Source: Sarcophilus harrisii (Eukaryota > Chordata > Mammalia > Dasyuromorphia > Dasyuridae). Taken from it: DNA of 64,000 bases. The number at the start of each line of letters is the position of its first letter. The stretch's first letter is position 1. The stretch is taken from positions 427,703,669 through 427,767,668 of the forward strand of contig NC_045429.1 in the NCBI RefSeq assembly GCF_902635505.1. The letters run 5' to 3'. Below the pieces are notes generated by a model. It saw only the letters and a list, made by a program, of their open reading frames with translations, was not told the origin of the DNA and ran no database searches. The translations under genes were made by a program, and so were the position numbers. Shown one piece after another: positions 11,076 to 25,030 of the stretch.

Positions 11076-11399
11076 TGGCTCATTTGTTCATTCAAACAAT
11101 TATGCAGCTCTGTTTCTCTGTCTGCTACTCATTTTGGGCGGGCCTCCGTCCCCTCTCTATCCCCAGCACTCCCCAAAAGATCTTAAAAAGTCCTCCATCT
11201 GAAAGTAGAAGAATAGGTTGTGGGAGAGTATGCTACCTCTGCTACAACCAGACTGGAGGCTTGGATTGATACTTCTGGTTCTTAGGGAGGAGATCTTGGT
11301 GTGCTCCACCCACCTGACCTTGCACCTAGCCCCAGTAGGTTTGTCTTTTGTCAGTCCACACCCAGAAAGACTTGCTTCTGGAAGGGTTTGGGATGTTGA

Positions 11400-13455
<2,056 letters not shown>

Positions 13456-13903
13456 ATCTATGTATTGACAAGATACATTTAGGAAAAACTGGAGGTGAGA
13501 TCACTTATTGATTGAGTTAAAATGACAGATACCTCATAATGCATTAGAAAAGTTTATGGTACATGAAATGGTGTAACAGTATCTTACTAACATTTATTGT
13601 CAAAAAGTGACATAAACAAATATAAAAACTCTCATATATCTATAGCACTGATTTGGAAATTCCCTCCAGTGATGCAAATCGTGCATCCCTATTGTTCCTG
13701 CCCATTCTTTTCAACTCCTGTCTCCCAAAATGCCTCTATTATTGCCATAAACTGTCCATCCCAATGTTCTAGATTTTCTTGACATCCAGAGGTGTTACAG
13801 GACCATTTTCAGTGTCATCCCTTGCCTTTGCTAAATGACTGGTCATCTCTTTTTCTTACTGTGCCATATAATTCCTTGATGAAATCTTTTAGAGGTAGGT
13901 CTC
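13456..13903. other. Intergenic, nothing recognised
   Basis: AT-rich; a short open frame (13597-13782) has no recognisable features. Confidence 0.4.
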
Positions 13904-14285
13904 TGTTATGGGCCAGAACTTGAACTTGAAACAAAGGATTCTTATAAGGTGCTAAGTCAGTGGCATTGATAGACAATGGTAGTTCAGTACATGTACTTAG
14001 TACTTAATATAGTTCTACAAGATTCACATCTATGATGAGAGAGCATATAAGCTCAGACAAACTCAGCCAGAATGTGAACTAGGGAAGACAGGGGTGGTGG
14101 TGGTCCTCCTGCCTCCCCCACAGAAACCAAGACACATTCAGGAAAATATCAAGAAAGCTGGTCTGGGCCCCAGGCAAGGAGACAGTAAAGGATTTGGACT
14201 TTAACACCTGGCTGTTTGTGTGGTAATTATTCTGAACTAAAATGAAGGCTGCTCCTAGAGACCCCAAATCCCAAAGAGAACATTA
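13904..14285 (+). mobile_element. Solo LTR of an endogenous retrovirus (family A)
   Basis: It starts TGTTATGGGCCAGAAC, the same start as the LTR at 19445-20083 read on its own strand, and shares internal words (ggatttggactttaacacc, ggctgctcctagaga). A 7-bp direct repeat, aggtctc, flanks it at 13897-13903 and 14286-14292. No internal region is attached. A fossil. Confidence 0.7.
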
Positions 14286-14292
14286 AGGTCTC

Positions 14293-15810
14293 AATTTATG
14301 TGAATGCTGAATCTTCTGAAGTGATCTGAATTTGTACCATTCAAAATTGCAATTATGTAAAATATTGGAATTGATTGTGACTGGTAGAAGCATGTGGCAA
14401 AAATTTAAATAAAGATAAAATTTAAATCAGGATCTAGATGTACTGTTCTTTGGAGTATCCCATTGGTTTCTGGTAAAGATGGCACCTTTTCATTACCCTC
14501 AGTGTAATAGTTACTTTCATTTCATTGGAAGCCATTGTGTTCTATTCTTTGTGAGCATAAACATATTACCCAGGAAATATATCATGAGGAAAGCAGATGA
14601 GCTGATTCTTTAGAGAATCTATAGCCTGAGTGTTGCCCTGGTAATCTCAAACTGTGAAAAGACCTAGAGAAAACTCTTCCTAATGTTGAATATCTATCTG
14701 TACTATGGGGGATTTGTGGAAGAATGTGGCCCATATAGGTAAAGTCATGGGTACATGGGTACATTGAAGTATTATTAAGAAAGCATGAAATTTAAGAATA
14801 CCTTGAAGGGCCAAGCCATATTAACTGACAAAGTACATTTTTTTAATCCACAAAGCAAAGAAAATAGAAATAAATAGAAACAAAGTGTTTATTTCAAAGT
14901 AAGTTATATTATCTGTTTGCAATTATTAGTACTTATAATACATAGCAGCGATAAGAGAAATTATACTAAATTATAAGCAAATTTGCAACAGTCAATATAT
15001 TTGGTGTTCCTAGCATTAATGAAAGCTTTTTAAAAGCAGATTTGTGTCCTTTGATCATCAGGTTTCAATGTAGAAGTAAGGAAGGAAAACTTACCATTGG
15101 GCAAGTACTGTTGCCAAAACATAAATTACATAACATCAAATTTAGTCCTTCATAGTAGTTCATCTGCATTCTTCTGAGACCCTAGTCATTAGGCCATGTG
15201 ACCTCTGGTGTTAATAGAGCTGGACAACCATTTCATTGAGGAAATAGCTGTATCAGAGGTGTGACTAGTCTCGTGGGAGTGAAGGGTCATTTAAGTTTGT
15301 CACATCAAAATGAAAATTCCTAAAGGAGCTGGATGTTAGCACAGAGGAGGTGCTAGTTCTAGTATGGAAATCTGTCCAAACAACACTCTTCAATTTGCTA
15401 ATGCAGCTGAAGCTTGTATTGCCAAACTCTGTGCTTAAATGGCTGTCCAGGACAACATGAAGATGTGATTCCTCAGTTTGATTTGTAGATAAACGGGGCT
15501 GATCCTCTTGGCAAATTGCAAAGAAGGTGAAGTTTGCCCTAGTTTCCCATATTCTCCTCCTTTTGGTGCTCATTTCTGAGGATCACTTAGCCTTTCCCCT
15601 TTGAGAAGGGCAATATGAGATACTAGAAGGAAAAGAGATAAAATGCTTGTACTCTGGGTTTTCATAGCCATAGTCACATCAGTTGGGTGGAAAGAAGTAA
15701 GTAGAGAGAATAACTACAGAAAGATGATGAGGGTTGGAAATGCTGAAGCCGAGAGAAGAAAGCAACTTTTGTGTGAACTTAAAGGTACATGTCTATGTCT
15801 GTAAATGTGT
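14293..15810. other. Intergenic, nothing recognised
   Basis: No gene supported. A 102-codon antisense frame at 15265-15573 has no recognisable domain. Confidence 0.4.
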
Positions 15811-15816
15811 ATGGAT

Positions 15817-15841
15817 GTGTGTGTGTGTGTGTGTGTGTGTT
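15817..15841. repeat. (GT)n microsatellite
   Basis: Uninterrupted GT run. Confidence 0.9.
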
Positions 15842-15959
15842 GGGAATCTGGGATATGTAGCACTGAGTAAGCCTGAAAGAGAGCTTAATATTCAACTGGG
15901 GCCAATTCTTTCCACTGAAAAGTCAGCTGGGGCAGAGACCTAGACTGGTGAACCCATGA

Positions 15960-16720
15960 ATTTCCCAGTGTGGGAGAAGACTGAAATACTTTAAGATTCA
16001 GCCTCCCAAAAAAAATCATCATCAGAGTAGAGTGAGTAAAAAGGGAGCAAAAGAGAGGAAAAGGAAGGAAAAAGATCTCAGAAAAAAGAAAACTCAGACC
16101 TTAAATATAAGCAGATAAATCAAGAGAGAAAGCATTAGGAACAGAAGGAAATATGGTCTCCAGATTTAGTAAATAAGTTGAATCATCTGTGAAGACATAC
16201 TACAAAATAAAAGAACATGATTTGCTAATTGATGAGATAGAAGAACATGTGAAATGTGAGGAAAAGATGGAATCATAACACACTTCCCAAGTGGTTTAAA
16301 AATTATAGTTATGAGAGCAAAATTTATGACCTGCAGTAAAAATAATGATCAGAAGAGGAAAAACTTCAATGTGTAGTGGCAAGTTTAACTAAAGAAATAA
16401 AGAGAATACATTAATAGATTGGGAGTGCAAATACACAGGAGAGAAGAACAATCTAAAATAATACTAAAAGAAAATATGTTCATTAATCTAAGCAAAACAT
16501 ATGAATTTTGAAAATAAGATGTATAAAGGCAGTCTAAAGATCTAGGTCTCCCAGAACACAAGAAGACAAAAAAATCTATGTATTATGATTCAAGAAATAA
16601 TACAGTGGAACTGCCCAGAACTTCCAACTGTAGAAAATGAAACACTGATCAAAAGAATTCCCATATTGCCTCCAGAAAAAAATACAAAATAAACATTTTT
16701 TCCCCCTCAGATTTGTTTAA
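15960..16720 (+). mobile_element. A-rich LINE ORF1-like remnant (L1/HAL1 type)
   Basis: The A-rich plus strand has scattered coding-like words (atgtataaaggcagtctaaa, tctcccagaacacaagaaga, cagtggaactgcccagaac) that resemble a worn L1/HAL1 first ORF. The frame is lost. Family assignment is tentative. Confidence 0.35.
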
Positions 16721-16766
16721 TTCCTAGGCTCCCCCGCTGGCCACCATAAGCACAGTACAGGGTTTA

Positions 16767-16790
16767 CACACACACACACACACACACACC
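16767..16790. repeat. (CA)n microsatellite
   Basis: Uninterrupted CA run. Confidence 0.9.
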
Positions 16791-17029
16791 AGAACATGGA
16801 ATCACATATATGTAACTATGTTTTAGTAATTTTATTATCATTATGAATTTTAAACTATCAGGAAACAAAAATTTCAATACACAAAGAAGAATGAAAAAGG
16901 GTAGAACATTAATATGTGAACTTTTAATGTATAATTTGTCTTTAATGTTTTAAATTCAATAAGATTGTAAAAAGGAAATTTTAAAACATCACTATTTGTG
17001 TTTCCTTCTGAACTTAGTTTTATTCTTTG

Positions 17030-18715
17030 TCATTTAAAATATTTTATTGTTTTTTTAATAAAAAATCTGAATTACCACCTACCAGCTCCCTTCCTCCTTT
17101 CTAACAATTAAGTATAGGGAAGCAAAACAAATCAACACATTAAATATATCTGAAAATTGATATCTTTTTTATTATAGCTTTTTATTTACAAGATATATGC
17201 ATGGGTAATTTTTCAGCATGGTCCAATTTTTCTCCTCCTTCCCTCCACCCCTCCCCCAGATGGCAGTATGTTAAAGTATATGTTAAATACAATATATGTA
17301 TACCTATCCATACAGTTATTTTGCTGCATGAGAAGAATCAGACTTTGAAATAATTAATCTGTGAAAGAAATAAAAAATGCAAGCAGACAAAAACAGAGAG
17401 ATTGGAAATGCTATGTAGTGGTTCCCACTCATCTCCCAGAGTTCTTTTGCTAGGTATAGCTGCTTCTATTCATTTTTGAACAAATGGAACTGATTTGGTT
17501 CATCTTATTCTTGAAGAGAGCCACATTAATCAGAATTGATCATCATATAGTATTGTTGTTGAAGTATATAATGATCTCCTGGTCCTGCTCTTTTCACTCA
17601 GCATCAGTTCATGTAAGTCTCTCCAGGCCCTTCTGAAATCATCCTGTTGGTCATTTCTTACAGAACAATAATATTCCATAACATTCATATTCCACAATTC
17701 ATTCAGCCATTCTCTAATTGATGGGCATCCACTCAATTTCCAGTTTCTAGCCAAAAATAGAAAATTGATATCTTTTTCTGTATTTCTACACAATCATTTT
17801 TTTTTTCTGTGAAAAGGAAGGAAGCAGGTTCCATCATCAGTCTTGTAATGTCATCCTTAGTCAGTGCATTGGTTAAAGCTGTGAGGGTTTTTTTTTCCAA
17901 AATGTTTTTCCTTTTCATTATTATGCTCATAATGTAAATAATTCTGCAGCTTTTATTCATTTTATTCTTCATCAGTTTAACAGTTGTAGCTGGATGCTCT
18001 GAATCTATTGCTTTCATAATTTCTTAAGTTAAATAATATTTTATTACATTCTACAGTTTTAAGCCATCCCCCAAATTATAGGCATTCATTTTATTCCTAG
18101 TTCTTTGTTATAACAAAGCAGCAAATTTTTCCATCTTATTTGTGTGTGTGTGTGTGTGTGTGTGTGAGTGTATGTGTGTAATAGTGACTTTTTAATCCAG
18201 TAGTTGATGTTAGTGTCCTTGAATTTATCAAGCTTGATTATTTTTAGATCTTGTTTATTCAATGTGTTCCATTGATTAATTTTTCTATTTTAAACAAATA
18301 GTTCTGATGATTAGTGTTTTCTCAAGTAATTTGAGAATTGGTACTCCTAAAAATAGTTTTCTATATTTTGCTTTTAACCCCTTTGAGGTATTAGAGTATT
18401 AGGGATAATCACTAATCAAAGGACATGTACAGCTTAGTTACTTCTTAAGTGTGGATCCAAATTATTTTTTAGAATTGTTGGGTCAAGTCAAAGTTAAAAC
18501 AAAAATTTGTGTGCCTGTGTTTCCATTGCCATCTCCTTCCCCCAACAAGTGCAATTTTTTTTCATCATTTTTGCCAATCTCATGAGTATGAGATGACTCC
18601 TAAGTTATTTTTCAAATTTGGATTCGTCCTATTATTAATGATTTGGAGTAATAAAATCACTCCAAAAAATATGGTTTTAATAGTTTGTATTTTCTTCTTT
18701 GAAATCTGCCAATTC
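17030..18715 (-). mobile_element. Older L1, minus strand, interrupted by a younger L1
   Basis: Text on both sides of the 17170-17759 insertion reads as one worn L1-like 3' region in reverse (for example 'caatctcatgagtatgagat' near 18575). A (GT) run lies inside at 18140-18166. The two halves are joined by the 18-bp target duplication of the inserted copy. Confidence 0.5.
17170..17759 (-). mobile_element. 5'-truncated L1 3' end with 18-bp target-site duplication
   Basis: Read on the minus strand this is the end of an L1: the last words of ORF2 and the 3' region (WKLSGCPSIREWLNELWNMNVMEYY-type reading, shared with 20.3, 22.6, 31.2, 32.2 and 40.2 kb) followed by a short A-rich tail at 17170-17200. 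An exact 18-bp repeat, gaaaattgatatcttttt, lies at 17152-17169 and 17760-17777. This is a textbook target-primed insertion and is fairly young. Confidence 0.85.
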
Positions 18716-18719
18716 TAAG

Positions 18720-20875
18720 AAATAAAGTTGTCAATCAGTGGAATAGTTTAGGATCATAGGACAAAATAAGCAATAACTATAGCAATCTAGAGTTTGACAA
18801 ACCCAAAGACCCCAGTTTTGGGATAAGAACTCATTATTTGATAAAAACTGCTGGGAAAATTTGAAACTACTATGGAAGAAATTAGGGCTCGACCAACCAC
18901 CTAACATCACATACCATCTAAATGGGTTCATGATTTAGACATAAAAAATGATATTATAAGCAAATTAGAAGAACATAGTATAGTTTACCTTTCAGATCTG
19001 TGAACAAGGAAACAATATATGTCCAAAGAAGAATTAGAAGTCATAATTGAACACCAGATGGATAACTTTGATTATATTAAGTTAAAAAGTTTTGTACAAA
19101 CAAAACTAATGCAGACACGATCAGAAGGGAAGCAATAAATTGGAAATCATTTTTGTATTTAAGGATTCTGATAAAGGCCTCATTTCTAAATTATATAGAG
19201 AATTGACTCAAATTTATAAGAATCTCAAAAGATATGAACAATTTTCAGATGAAGAAATTAAATCTATTTCTAATCATATGATAAGGTGCTCTAAATTGTT
19301 ATTAATCAGAGAAATGCAAATTAAGAAAACTCTGAGATACCACTATACACCTGTCAGATTGGCTAAGATGACAGGTAAAGACTAAGAAGAATGTTGGAAG
19401 GGATGTGGGAAAACTGAGACACCAATACATTGCTGGTGGAGCTCTGCGTAATATTCTCTCTAAAATGTAATGTTCTTTGTTGAGGTTTTCTTGGGATCTC
19501 TGGAGGCAGCCTTTGTTTCAGTTCAGTAATCACCACAAGTGCAGCTAGGTGTTAAAGTCCAAATCTTTTATTGTTCCTTCAAAGTCCTATCTCCTTCACT
19601 TGGAGCTCAGCTAGTTTTCTTAGAGGCCTATCTCTCTCCTTGGTTCCCAGAGCTTGAGCTCCTGCCTCCTCCTCTGCCCTCTGAATCTGCAAAGATTTGT
19701 GATTCAGCCTCCAGCCAACAAAAAAGGTGGATGATGAAATGAATGTTTCAGCCCCCAAAAGTTTCTAGTGAACTTGTCTCTTTTCTGGCCCTGAGAGCTT
19801 CTCCTTCTATGCTTCACACTGAGTACAAACCAATTATTACATCACTAGGAAACCATTATTTGTTGTAGGATTAAATCAATGCTAAACTAGATTTAACCAT
19901 TGTCTCCTCAATTCTATTTAGTACCTTGTTTCAAGTTCTGGCCCATAACATCTATCTCCTTGTAGGATTAAATGAATCATACTGAACCATGCTAAATTAG
20001 ATAACTATTGTCTCTACCAATTCCACTGACTTAGCTCCTTGTAAGAATCCTTTGTTTCAAGTTCAGAGTTCTGGCCCATAACAGTTGGGAATGGATCCAG
20101 CCATTCTGGAGAGCAATTTGACACTATGTTCAAAAAGTTATCAAACTGTGTATATCCTTTGACCCAGCAGTGTTTCTATTGGGTCTATATCCCAAAGAGA
20201 TCTTAAAAGAAGGAAAGGGACCACATGTGCAAAAATGTTTGTGGCAGCCCTTTTTGTAGTGACAAGAAACTGGAAATTGAGCAGATGCCCATCAGTTGGA
20301 AAATGGCTGAATAATTTATGGTATATGAATGTAATGGAATAATATTGTTCTATAAGAAATGACCAGGAGAATGATTTTAGAGAGGCCTGGAGAGATTTAC
20401 ATGAACTTATGCTAAGTGAGAAGAGCAGAACGAGGAGATCATTGTACATGGCAACATCAATATCATATGATGATCAATTCTGATGAATGTGACTTTTTCC
20501 AACAATGAGGTAACTGATGCCAGTTCCAATGATCTTGTGATGAAGAGAGCCATCTACAGTCAGAGAGAGGACTGTAGGAACTGAATGTGGATCACAACAT
20601 AACATTCTCATTCTTTTTGTTGTTGTTGGCTTGCATTTTGTTTTCTTACTCATTTACTTTCTGTTTTTGGTCTGATTTCTCTTGTGCAGCAAGAGAATTA
20701 TATAAATATATTTATACATATTGGATTGAACATGTATTTTAACATATTTAACATATATTGAATTGCTTGCCATCTAGGGAAGGAAGAGAAAATCTGAAAC
20801 ACAAGGCTATGCAAAGGTCAATGTTATCAAATTATCCATTCATATATTTTGAAAATAAAAATCTTTATTTAAAAA
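18720..20875 (+). mobile_element. L1 3' portion (ORF2 end and 3' region), split by an LTR
   Basis: The ORF2 C-terminal region is readable at 19140-19385 (SDKGLISKLYRELTQIYKN, then a histidine-poor helical stretch and TPVRLAKMTGK). The copy is cut at 19444, resumes at 20084 with atggatccagccattctgg, and ends in an A-rich tail near 20870. Not intact. Confidence 0.85.
19445..20083 (-). mobile_element. Solo LTR of family A, inserted in an L1
   Basis: On the minus strand it starts TGTTATGGGCCAGAACTC (from 20083) and ends ATTACGCA (19445), with an AATAAA-type signal near 19565. The L1 reads through on both sides, so the edges are set by the L1 itself. A worn 4-bp duplication (gctc / gttg) is possible. 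The LTR is younger than this L1. A fossil. Confidence 0.75.
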
Positions 20876-20893
20876 ATGAGTACATTTTATAGT

Positions 20894-20932
20894 ATATATA
20901 TATATATATATATATATACTATATATATAGTC
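20894..20932. repeat. (TA)n microsatellite
   Basis: A TA run with one shift near its end, at the tail of the preceding L1. Confidence 0.85.
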
Positions 20933-20934
20933 AT

Positions 20935-21045
20935 GTGATATGTACAATAAATTCTGGGAGTAGTTCTTATTTATTTGTATCAATTTCCTGTACATCTTGG
21001 ATATTACTTTTTCATCAAACATTTTTGTTGCAAATATTTTCCCCC
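20935..21045 (-). mobile_element. Short L1-like piece, minus strand
   Basis: 'cctgtacatcttggatatta' followed by 'ttgcaaatattttccccc' is the reverse of the L1 ORF2 end. It abuts the keratin pseudogene. Confidence 0.45.
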
Positions 21046-21049
21046 CTTA

Positions 21050-21545
21050 TCATAACTTCATTGATTAGTGACTAGTATTTATCCAGTCCTTCTCTGATGC
21101 TCAAAGCCAGAGTTTCACACTGTATGAGTCATGACTTTGCTTAGGTCCTGGGATTTGGAGGAATCTATCTTCACAGTCATCCCAGAGCCTATGATCTGGG
21201 CTTACAGGGAATTCATTTTCTCCTTATGGTTCCTCAAGAAGAGAAGCTCTTCTTAAAAGTTCTCAATCTCTGTTTCAGGCTGCAGCTTGGTCATACTGAT
21301 GTCAACAATGACCTTCCTGAGATTGTTGATGTTACTTATCATATATAGTTTCATGGCCAACTCTGTCACATACTTGACTCTGAAGTCATCATTAACCAAA
21401 TGTATATTTTTAGTCTACAAAATGACTCTGTCATTGTCTACTCAGTTTGTATAGAAATGAGTTCTAGTTCCTTGAATATCTTGAAATAGCATTTCCATTG
21501 TCTGCTCCAAGGGTCTTCTTTGTTTCTTCCCTTAGTTTGACCTAG
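21050..21545 (-). pseudogene. KRT18: Keratin 18-like processed pseudogene fragment
   Basis: The minus-strand reading recovers, in order, the type I keratin rod of KRT18: CYFKIFKELE (cf. HYFKIIEDL), LVNDDFRVKY-type text (here SRVKYVTELAM), NINNLRKVIVDISMTKLQ, PETEIENF then EELLFL, and MTVKIDSSKSQDLSKV. These are the coil 1 and linker 12 regions of the protein as I recall it. There are no introns, and several stops and indels. It is a partial, dead retrocopy; KRT18 retrocopies are common in mammals. The head and tail of the protein are missing. Confidence 0.85.
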
Positions 21546-21865
21546 ATTTTGATTATGATATTTCTGAGTGTGTTCAATTTGTTTTTTGTTTTTTTCCCCC
21601 AAGTAGTGGTATTTGAGATTCTTAATTTTCTCTTTGCATTCTGTTTATAATAAACTTGTCAATTTTATGTCCTGATTTCCTGACATATGGTATCCATATT
21701 TTGTTTGATCATGGTTTTTAGGAAATCTAGTTGTGTTAAACCTGTCTCTTTTTATTCAATTTTTAGGTTATTTTTGATAGTATGTATTTTACATGTTCTA
21801 TTTTTACTGTATTCTAATATTTCTTGTTGTATCTTGGAATTTTGAAATTTCCTTTGTTCTGTTTT
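21546..21865. other. AT-rich intergenic, possible LINE remnant
   Basis: T-rich text with L1-like flavour but no firm match. No gene. Confidence 0.3.
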
Positions 21866-21867
21866 AG

Positions 21868-22090
21868 AGGAAGATGGTGGCTAAATGGATAGAGTCTGGG
21901 GTCAGAAAGAAATGAGTTCAAATTCGGCCTCAGATACTTTCTTGCTGAGTGACCCTGGGTAAGTCACATAACCTCTGTTTACCTCAATTTTCTCAGCTAT
22001 AAAACGAGGATAATAATAGCACTTCCCAGATAAATTTGTAAAAAATTACTTAGCATGTGTGCCTGGCACACAGTTTATTCATACATACAA
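21868..22090 (+). mobile_element. MAR1/MIR-type CORE-SINE
   Basis: A worn head (gatggtggctaaatggatag), then 'gagttcaaattcggcctcag', 'gtgaccctgggtaagtcac' and 'gcctggcacacag': head, CORE and tail in order on the plus strand. Confidence 0.75.
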
Positions 22091-22555
22091 CTGTTTATTC
22101 CCTTCCCATCTTTCTTTCAGGATTCCTATTACTTGGATAAGGGTATCTATTTTTTTTTATCTTTTATTTTAAGCTATTTATTTTCAAGTCTTCTAGTTTC
22201 ATTTTTCGTCACTTGATTTGGTTTTCTATCATTACTTTCATCCCAAAGTTCTTTGCATCAGTCCATCTACTTATAATAGTTAAGGAAATATTTTCTTTTT
22301 CTGGAATTTTTTTGTGAGATTCCTTAACCTGTAGAATTTCTTTATTGTATTAGAATTTTTATTCTGTTTACTTGGCAACTGTCATTCCGAATGAGATGGT
22401 GTAGTTTTGGTCCCTTTTCCACCACAGTAGACTTTGACTGGAAACCTGCTTACGGAATCATTCTGTAAATCCTTCTGCCAACTTGATCCTGGACTGAGCA
22501 CTGAGCACTGGACCTACCACTGAGATGGGGCCCTGCTCAGATCTATGGCTTAAAA
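22091..22555. other. Intergenic, nothing recognised
   Basis: T-rich, then a short mixed stretch. No gene or clear repeat. Confidence 0.35.
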
Positions 22556-22564
22556 CTCATCTCC

Positions 22565-23087
22565 TATCATAAAGAAGGGAAAGGGACCTGTATGTGCACG
22601 AATGTTTGTGGCAGCCCTCTTTGTAGTGTCTAGAAACTGGAAACTGAGTGGATGCCCATCAGTTGGAGAATGGCTGAATAAATTGTGGTATATGAATATT
22701 ATGGAATATTATTGTTCCGTAAGAAATGACCAACAGGATGATTTCAGAAAGGCCTGGAAAGACTTACACGAACTGATGCTGAGTGAAATGAGCAGGACCA
22801 GGAGATCATTATATACTTCAACAACAATAATATGATGACCAGTTCTGATGGACCTGGCCATCCTCAGCAATGAGATCAACCAAATCCTTTCTAATGGAGC
22901 AATAATGAACTGAACCAGCTACGCCCAAAGAAAGAACTCTGGGAGATGACTAAAAACCATTACATTGAACTCCCAACCCCTATATTTATGCCCACCTGCA
23001 TTTTTTATGTCCTTCACAAGCTAATTGTACAATATTTCAGAGTCCGATTCTTTTTGTACAGCAAAATAACGGTTTGGTCATGTATAA
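22565..23087 (+). mobile_element. L1 3' end, 5'-truncated
   Basis: It begins inside the common L1 text (agaagggaaagggacctg) and reads NWKLSGCPSVGEWLNKLWYM-type words at 22602-22835. The 3' region differs in its last 150 bases from the copy at 18720, so it may be another subfamily. Confidence 0.8.
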
Positions 23088-23127
23088 AAACAAAACAAAA
23101 CAAAACAAAACAAAACAAAACAAAACA
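23088..23127. repeat. (AAAAC)n microsatellite
   Basis: Eight or so AAAAC units, grown from the tail of the L1 before it. Confidence 0.9.
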
Positions 23128-23129
23128 CC

Positions 23130-23735
23130 TCATCTCCTTGTGTCTCATAACCAGAGATTGTATTGATCTTCTGGTAGGATTTTAATTAGGAAAACACAAT
23201 TTCATCTTGTTACCTACTTGGAGCTCTGTAATGAAAGAAACTTGTGAGATTATAGCTAATATTTAGCCTGATTTTAAGCCCCTGAAGGAGTCCTAGATGG
23301 ACCTACTTATTGGAAGTTCTCTTCATCTTTATTGGATCTGTTGCTTTGTTCATTATTATTCCTGGGGTGTTTTTCAGGGAAAGTAAGCTTGACTAGACTC
23401 TCTCAGAATACTAATTTTTGCCAAAAGTGTCTTCAACTTTGGAATAAATAAATGCAGAAGTCCAGAAAATAGACCTTAGGCATTATTATGCCTTGGATGA
23501 GCCAGGCTTTTAAAGAAAATGACTAGGATTGGGGAATGTATTATTTTAAAATATTTTTAAGGAAGCTGCAGGATATAGTTTGTATCCTGTAGTTCTATGC
23601 CCAGTACTATATATTGAAAGGGAATTTGAAAACTTAACCTCATTTACCCATGCCTTTATCAGCTGAAGCCAGGGAATCCTTGAAAAGGGTGTGACTTTCT
23701 CCTCTCTTGATCTTAGCTTGATCCTCTAGAAAAGA
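23130..23735. other. Intergenic, nothing recognised
   Basis: No gene or repeat that I can name. Confidence 0.4.
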
Positions 23736-23739
23736 TAGG

Positions 23740-23930
23740 GGTTGGAGTGCATGATCTTTTAAGATTCCTTTCAAGCCCTACATTCTATAAAGGCTCCCTA
23801 TTCTTCTCACAGGATTAAGTGAGAAACTGAGTCCCCAGAAAAGTCAAATGACTTGCTTTAGATAAGCAGGTTCTCAGTATCTAAGCCAAGATTTAAACCC
23901 AGGTCCTCAGATTCCCAATTGTTCCAACAA
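23740..23930 (-). mobile_element. MIR-type SINE
   Basis: 'gtgagaaactgagtccccag', 'aatgacttgctttag' and 'atttaaacccaggtcc' are the reversed MIR/CORE words. Confidence 0.55.
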
Positions 23931-24594
23931 CTATGTTCATATTATTATTCTTTCTTCTATTCTCTCTTCCCTAACTTCAATTATCTCCTTATGATTTCCT
24001 TTTTCCAATGGTTTTTCCTTCCTACTCAAGATATTTACAATCTTAATTTTGTTGCTTGAGCCTTTGAATGAAGGGATTCTAGAAAAAAATTCATGGATAG
24101 CACATTGAATAGTGAGTAAAGATGAAAATGGATGGATGATTTGGAAAATGACCATATTAAAATCAAAAGTATATATGTAACATATATATATTACATATAC
24201 ATTATATAATGTAGTATTAATTATAACATTATGATGTATTATGTATAATATGCAATTAAGTTTTACCTCTATGTATGTATGCACACACACATATCCCCAT
24301 ATCTCAACACACACACACATACACATATTGTTAAATATTTAATGACTGATTCTGTCAAAAAGAATGATGCTTTTAAGGTTAATCTGCATTATCAATATTT
24401 TCTCTATAATTTTGTCTAGAAAATCAAACAAACAATAAATCAAACCATGGTTTGTAAGGTCTAAATGATCACATTAAAAATTGACCGTCACAACTCAGGA
24501 GGCTTTCTCACTCCCCTATAATATATATTTGTGTGTATTTATTATATGTGTTTATATGTATTATATACTAAGAATCATAAACACACATATGTAT

Positions 24595-24662
24595 AGAGAT
24601 TTATGTTGATGTGTGTATTGATTGATAGATATCAATCAATACACACATCAACATAAATCTCT
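24595..24662. repeat. Perfect 32-bp inverted repeat, 4-bp loop
   Basis: Left arm 24595-24626, loop 24627-24630 (agat), right arm 24631-24662. All 32 positions pair. Part of the right arm sequence (tgatgtgtgtattgat on the plus strand) recurs directly after it at 24664. Confidence 0.95.
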
Positions 24663-24935
24663 TGATGTGTGTATTGATATAGATATAGATATAGATATAG
24701 ATATATAAATTCTATGTGACACATATCAGTGTAAGTAGATATGGAATATCTGTGCATGACATATCTGTATATAGATATAGATTATGTCTATATGGAACAC
24801 ATATATTTGTGGATATATAGAAATATAATACATACCGATATATGTATATAGATATATAAGATATATAAAACAGATGCATAGCATATATATTTATATCCAG
24901 ATATATAATACATATAGGTACATATAGATGTGCAT

Positions 24936-25013
24936 AGATATATACAGGTGTATGACATCACTGATAACCACACCATCATGGTTATTAGTGATGTCATACA
25001 CCTGTATATATCT
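24936..25013. repeat. 35-bp inverted repeat with one mismatch, 8-bp loop
   Basis: Left arm 24936-24970, loop 24971-24978 (caccatca), right arm 24979-25013. 34 of 35 positions pair. Unlike its flanks, the arm core (ggtgtatgacatcactg) is not simple sequence. Confidence 0.95.
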
Positions 25014-25030
25014 GTGTACATACTGATAAT

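Larger units (their letters stand above)
24170..25030. repeat. AT-rich low-complexity tract with GATATA units and two long palindromes
   Basis: TATATG-like and GATATA repeats (about 24675-24705) run through this stretch, with two long inverted repeats described as separate entries. A few TATA-rich antisense open frames are artefacts. Confidence 0.85.

Noticed and set aside
17530-18017. Minus-strand frames of 87 and 94 codons
   Set aside because: Parts of L1 3' ends, including the 5'-truncated insertion.
24595-24662. A hairpin as a possible microRNA or other structured RNA
   Set aside because: The arms are perfectly paired simple-like AT-rich DNA with a 4-base loop, with no bulges as in real precursors and no promoter.
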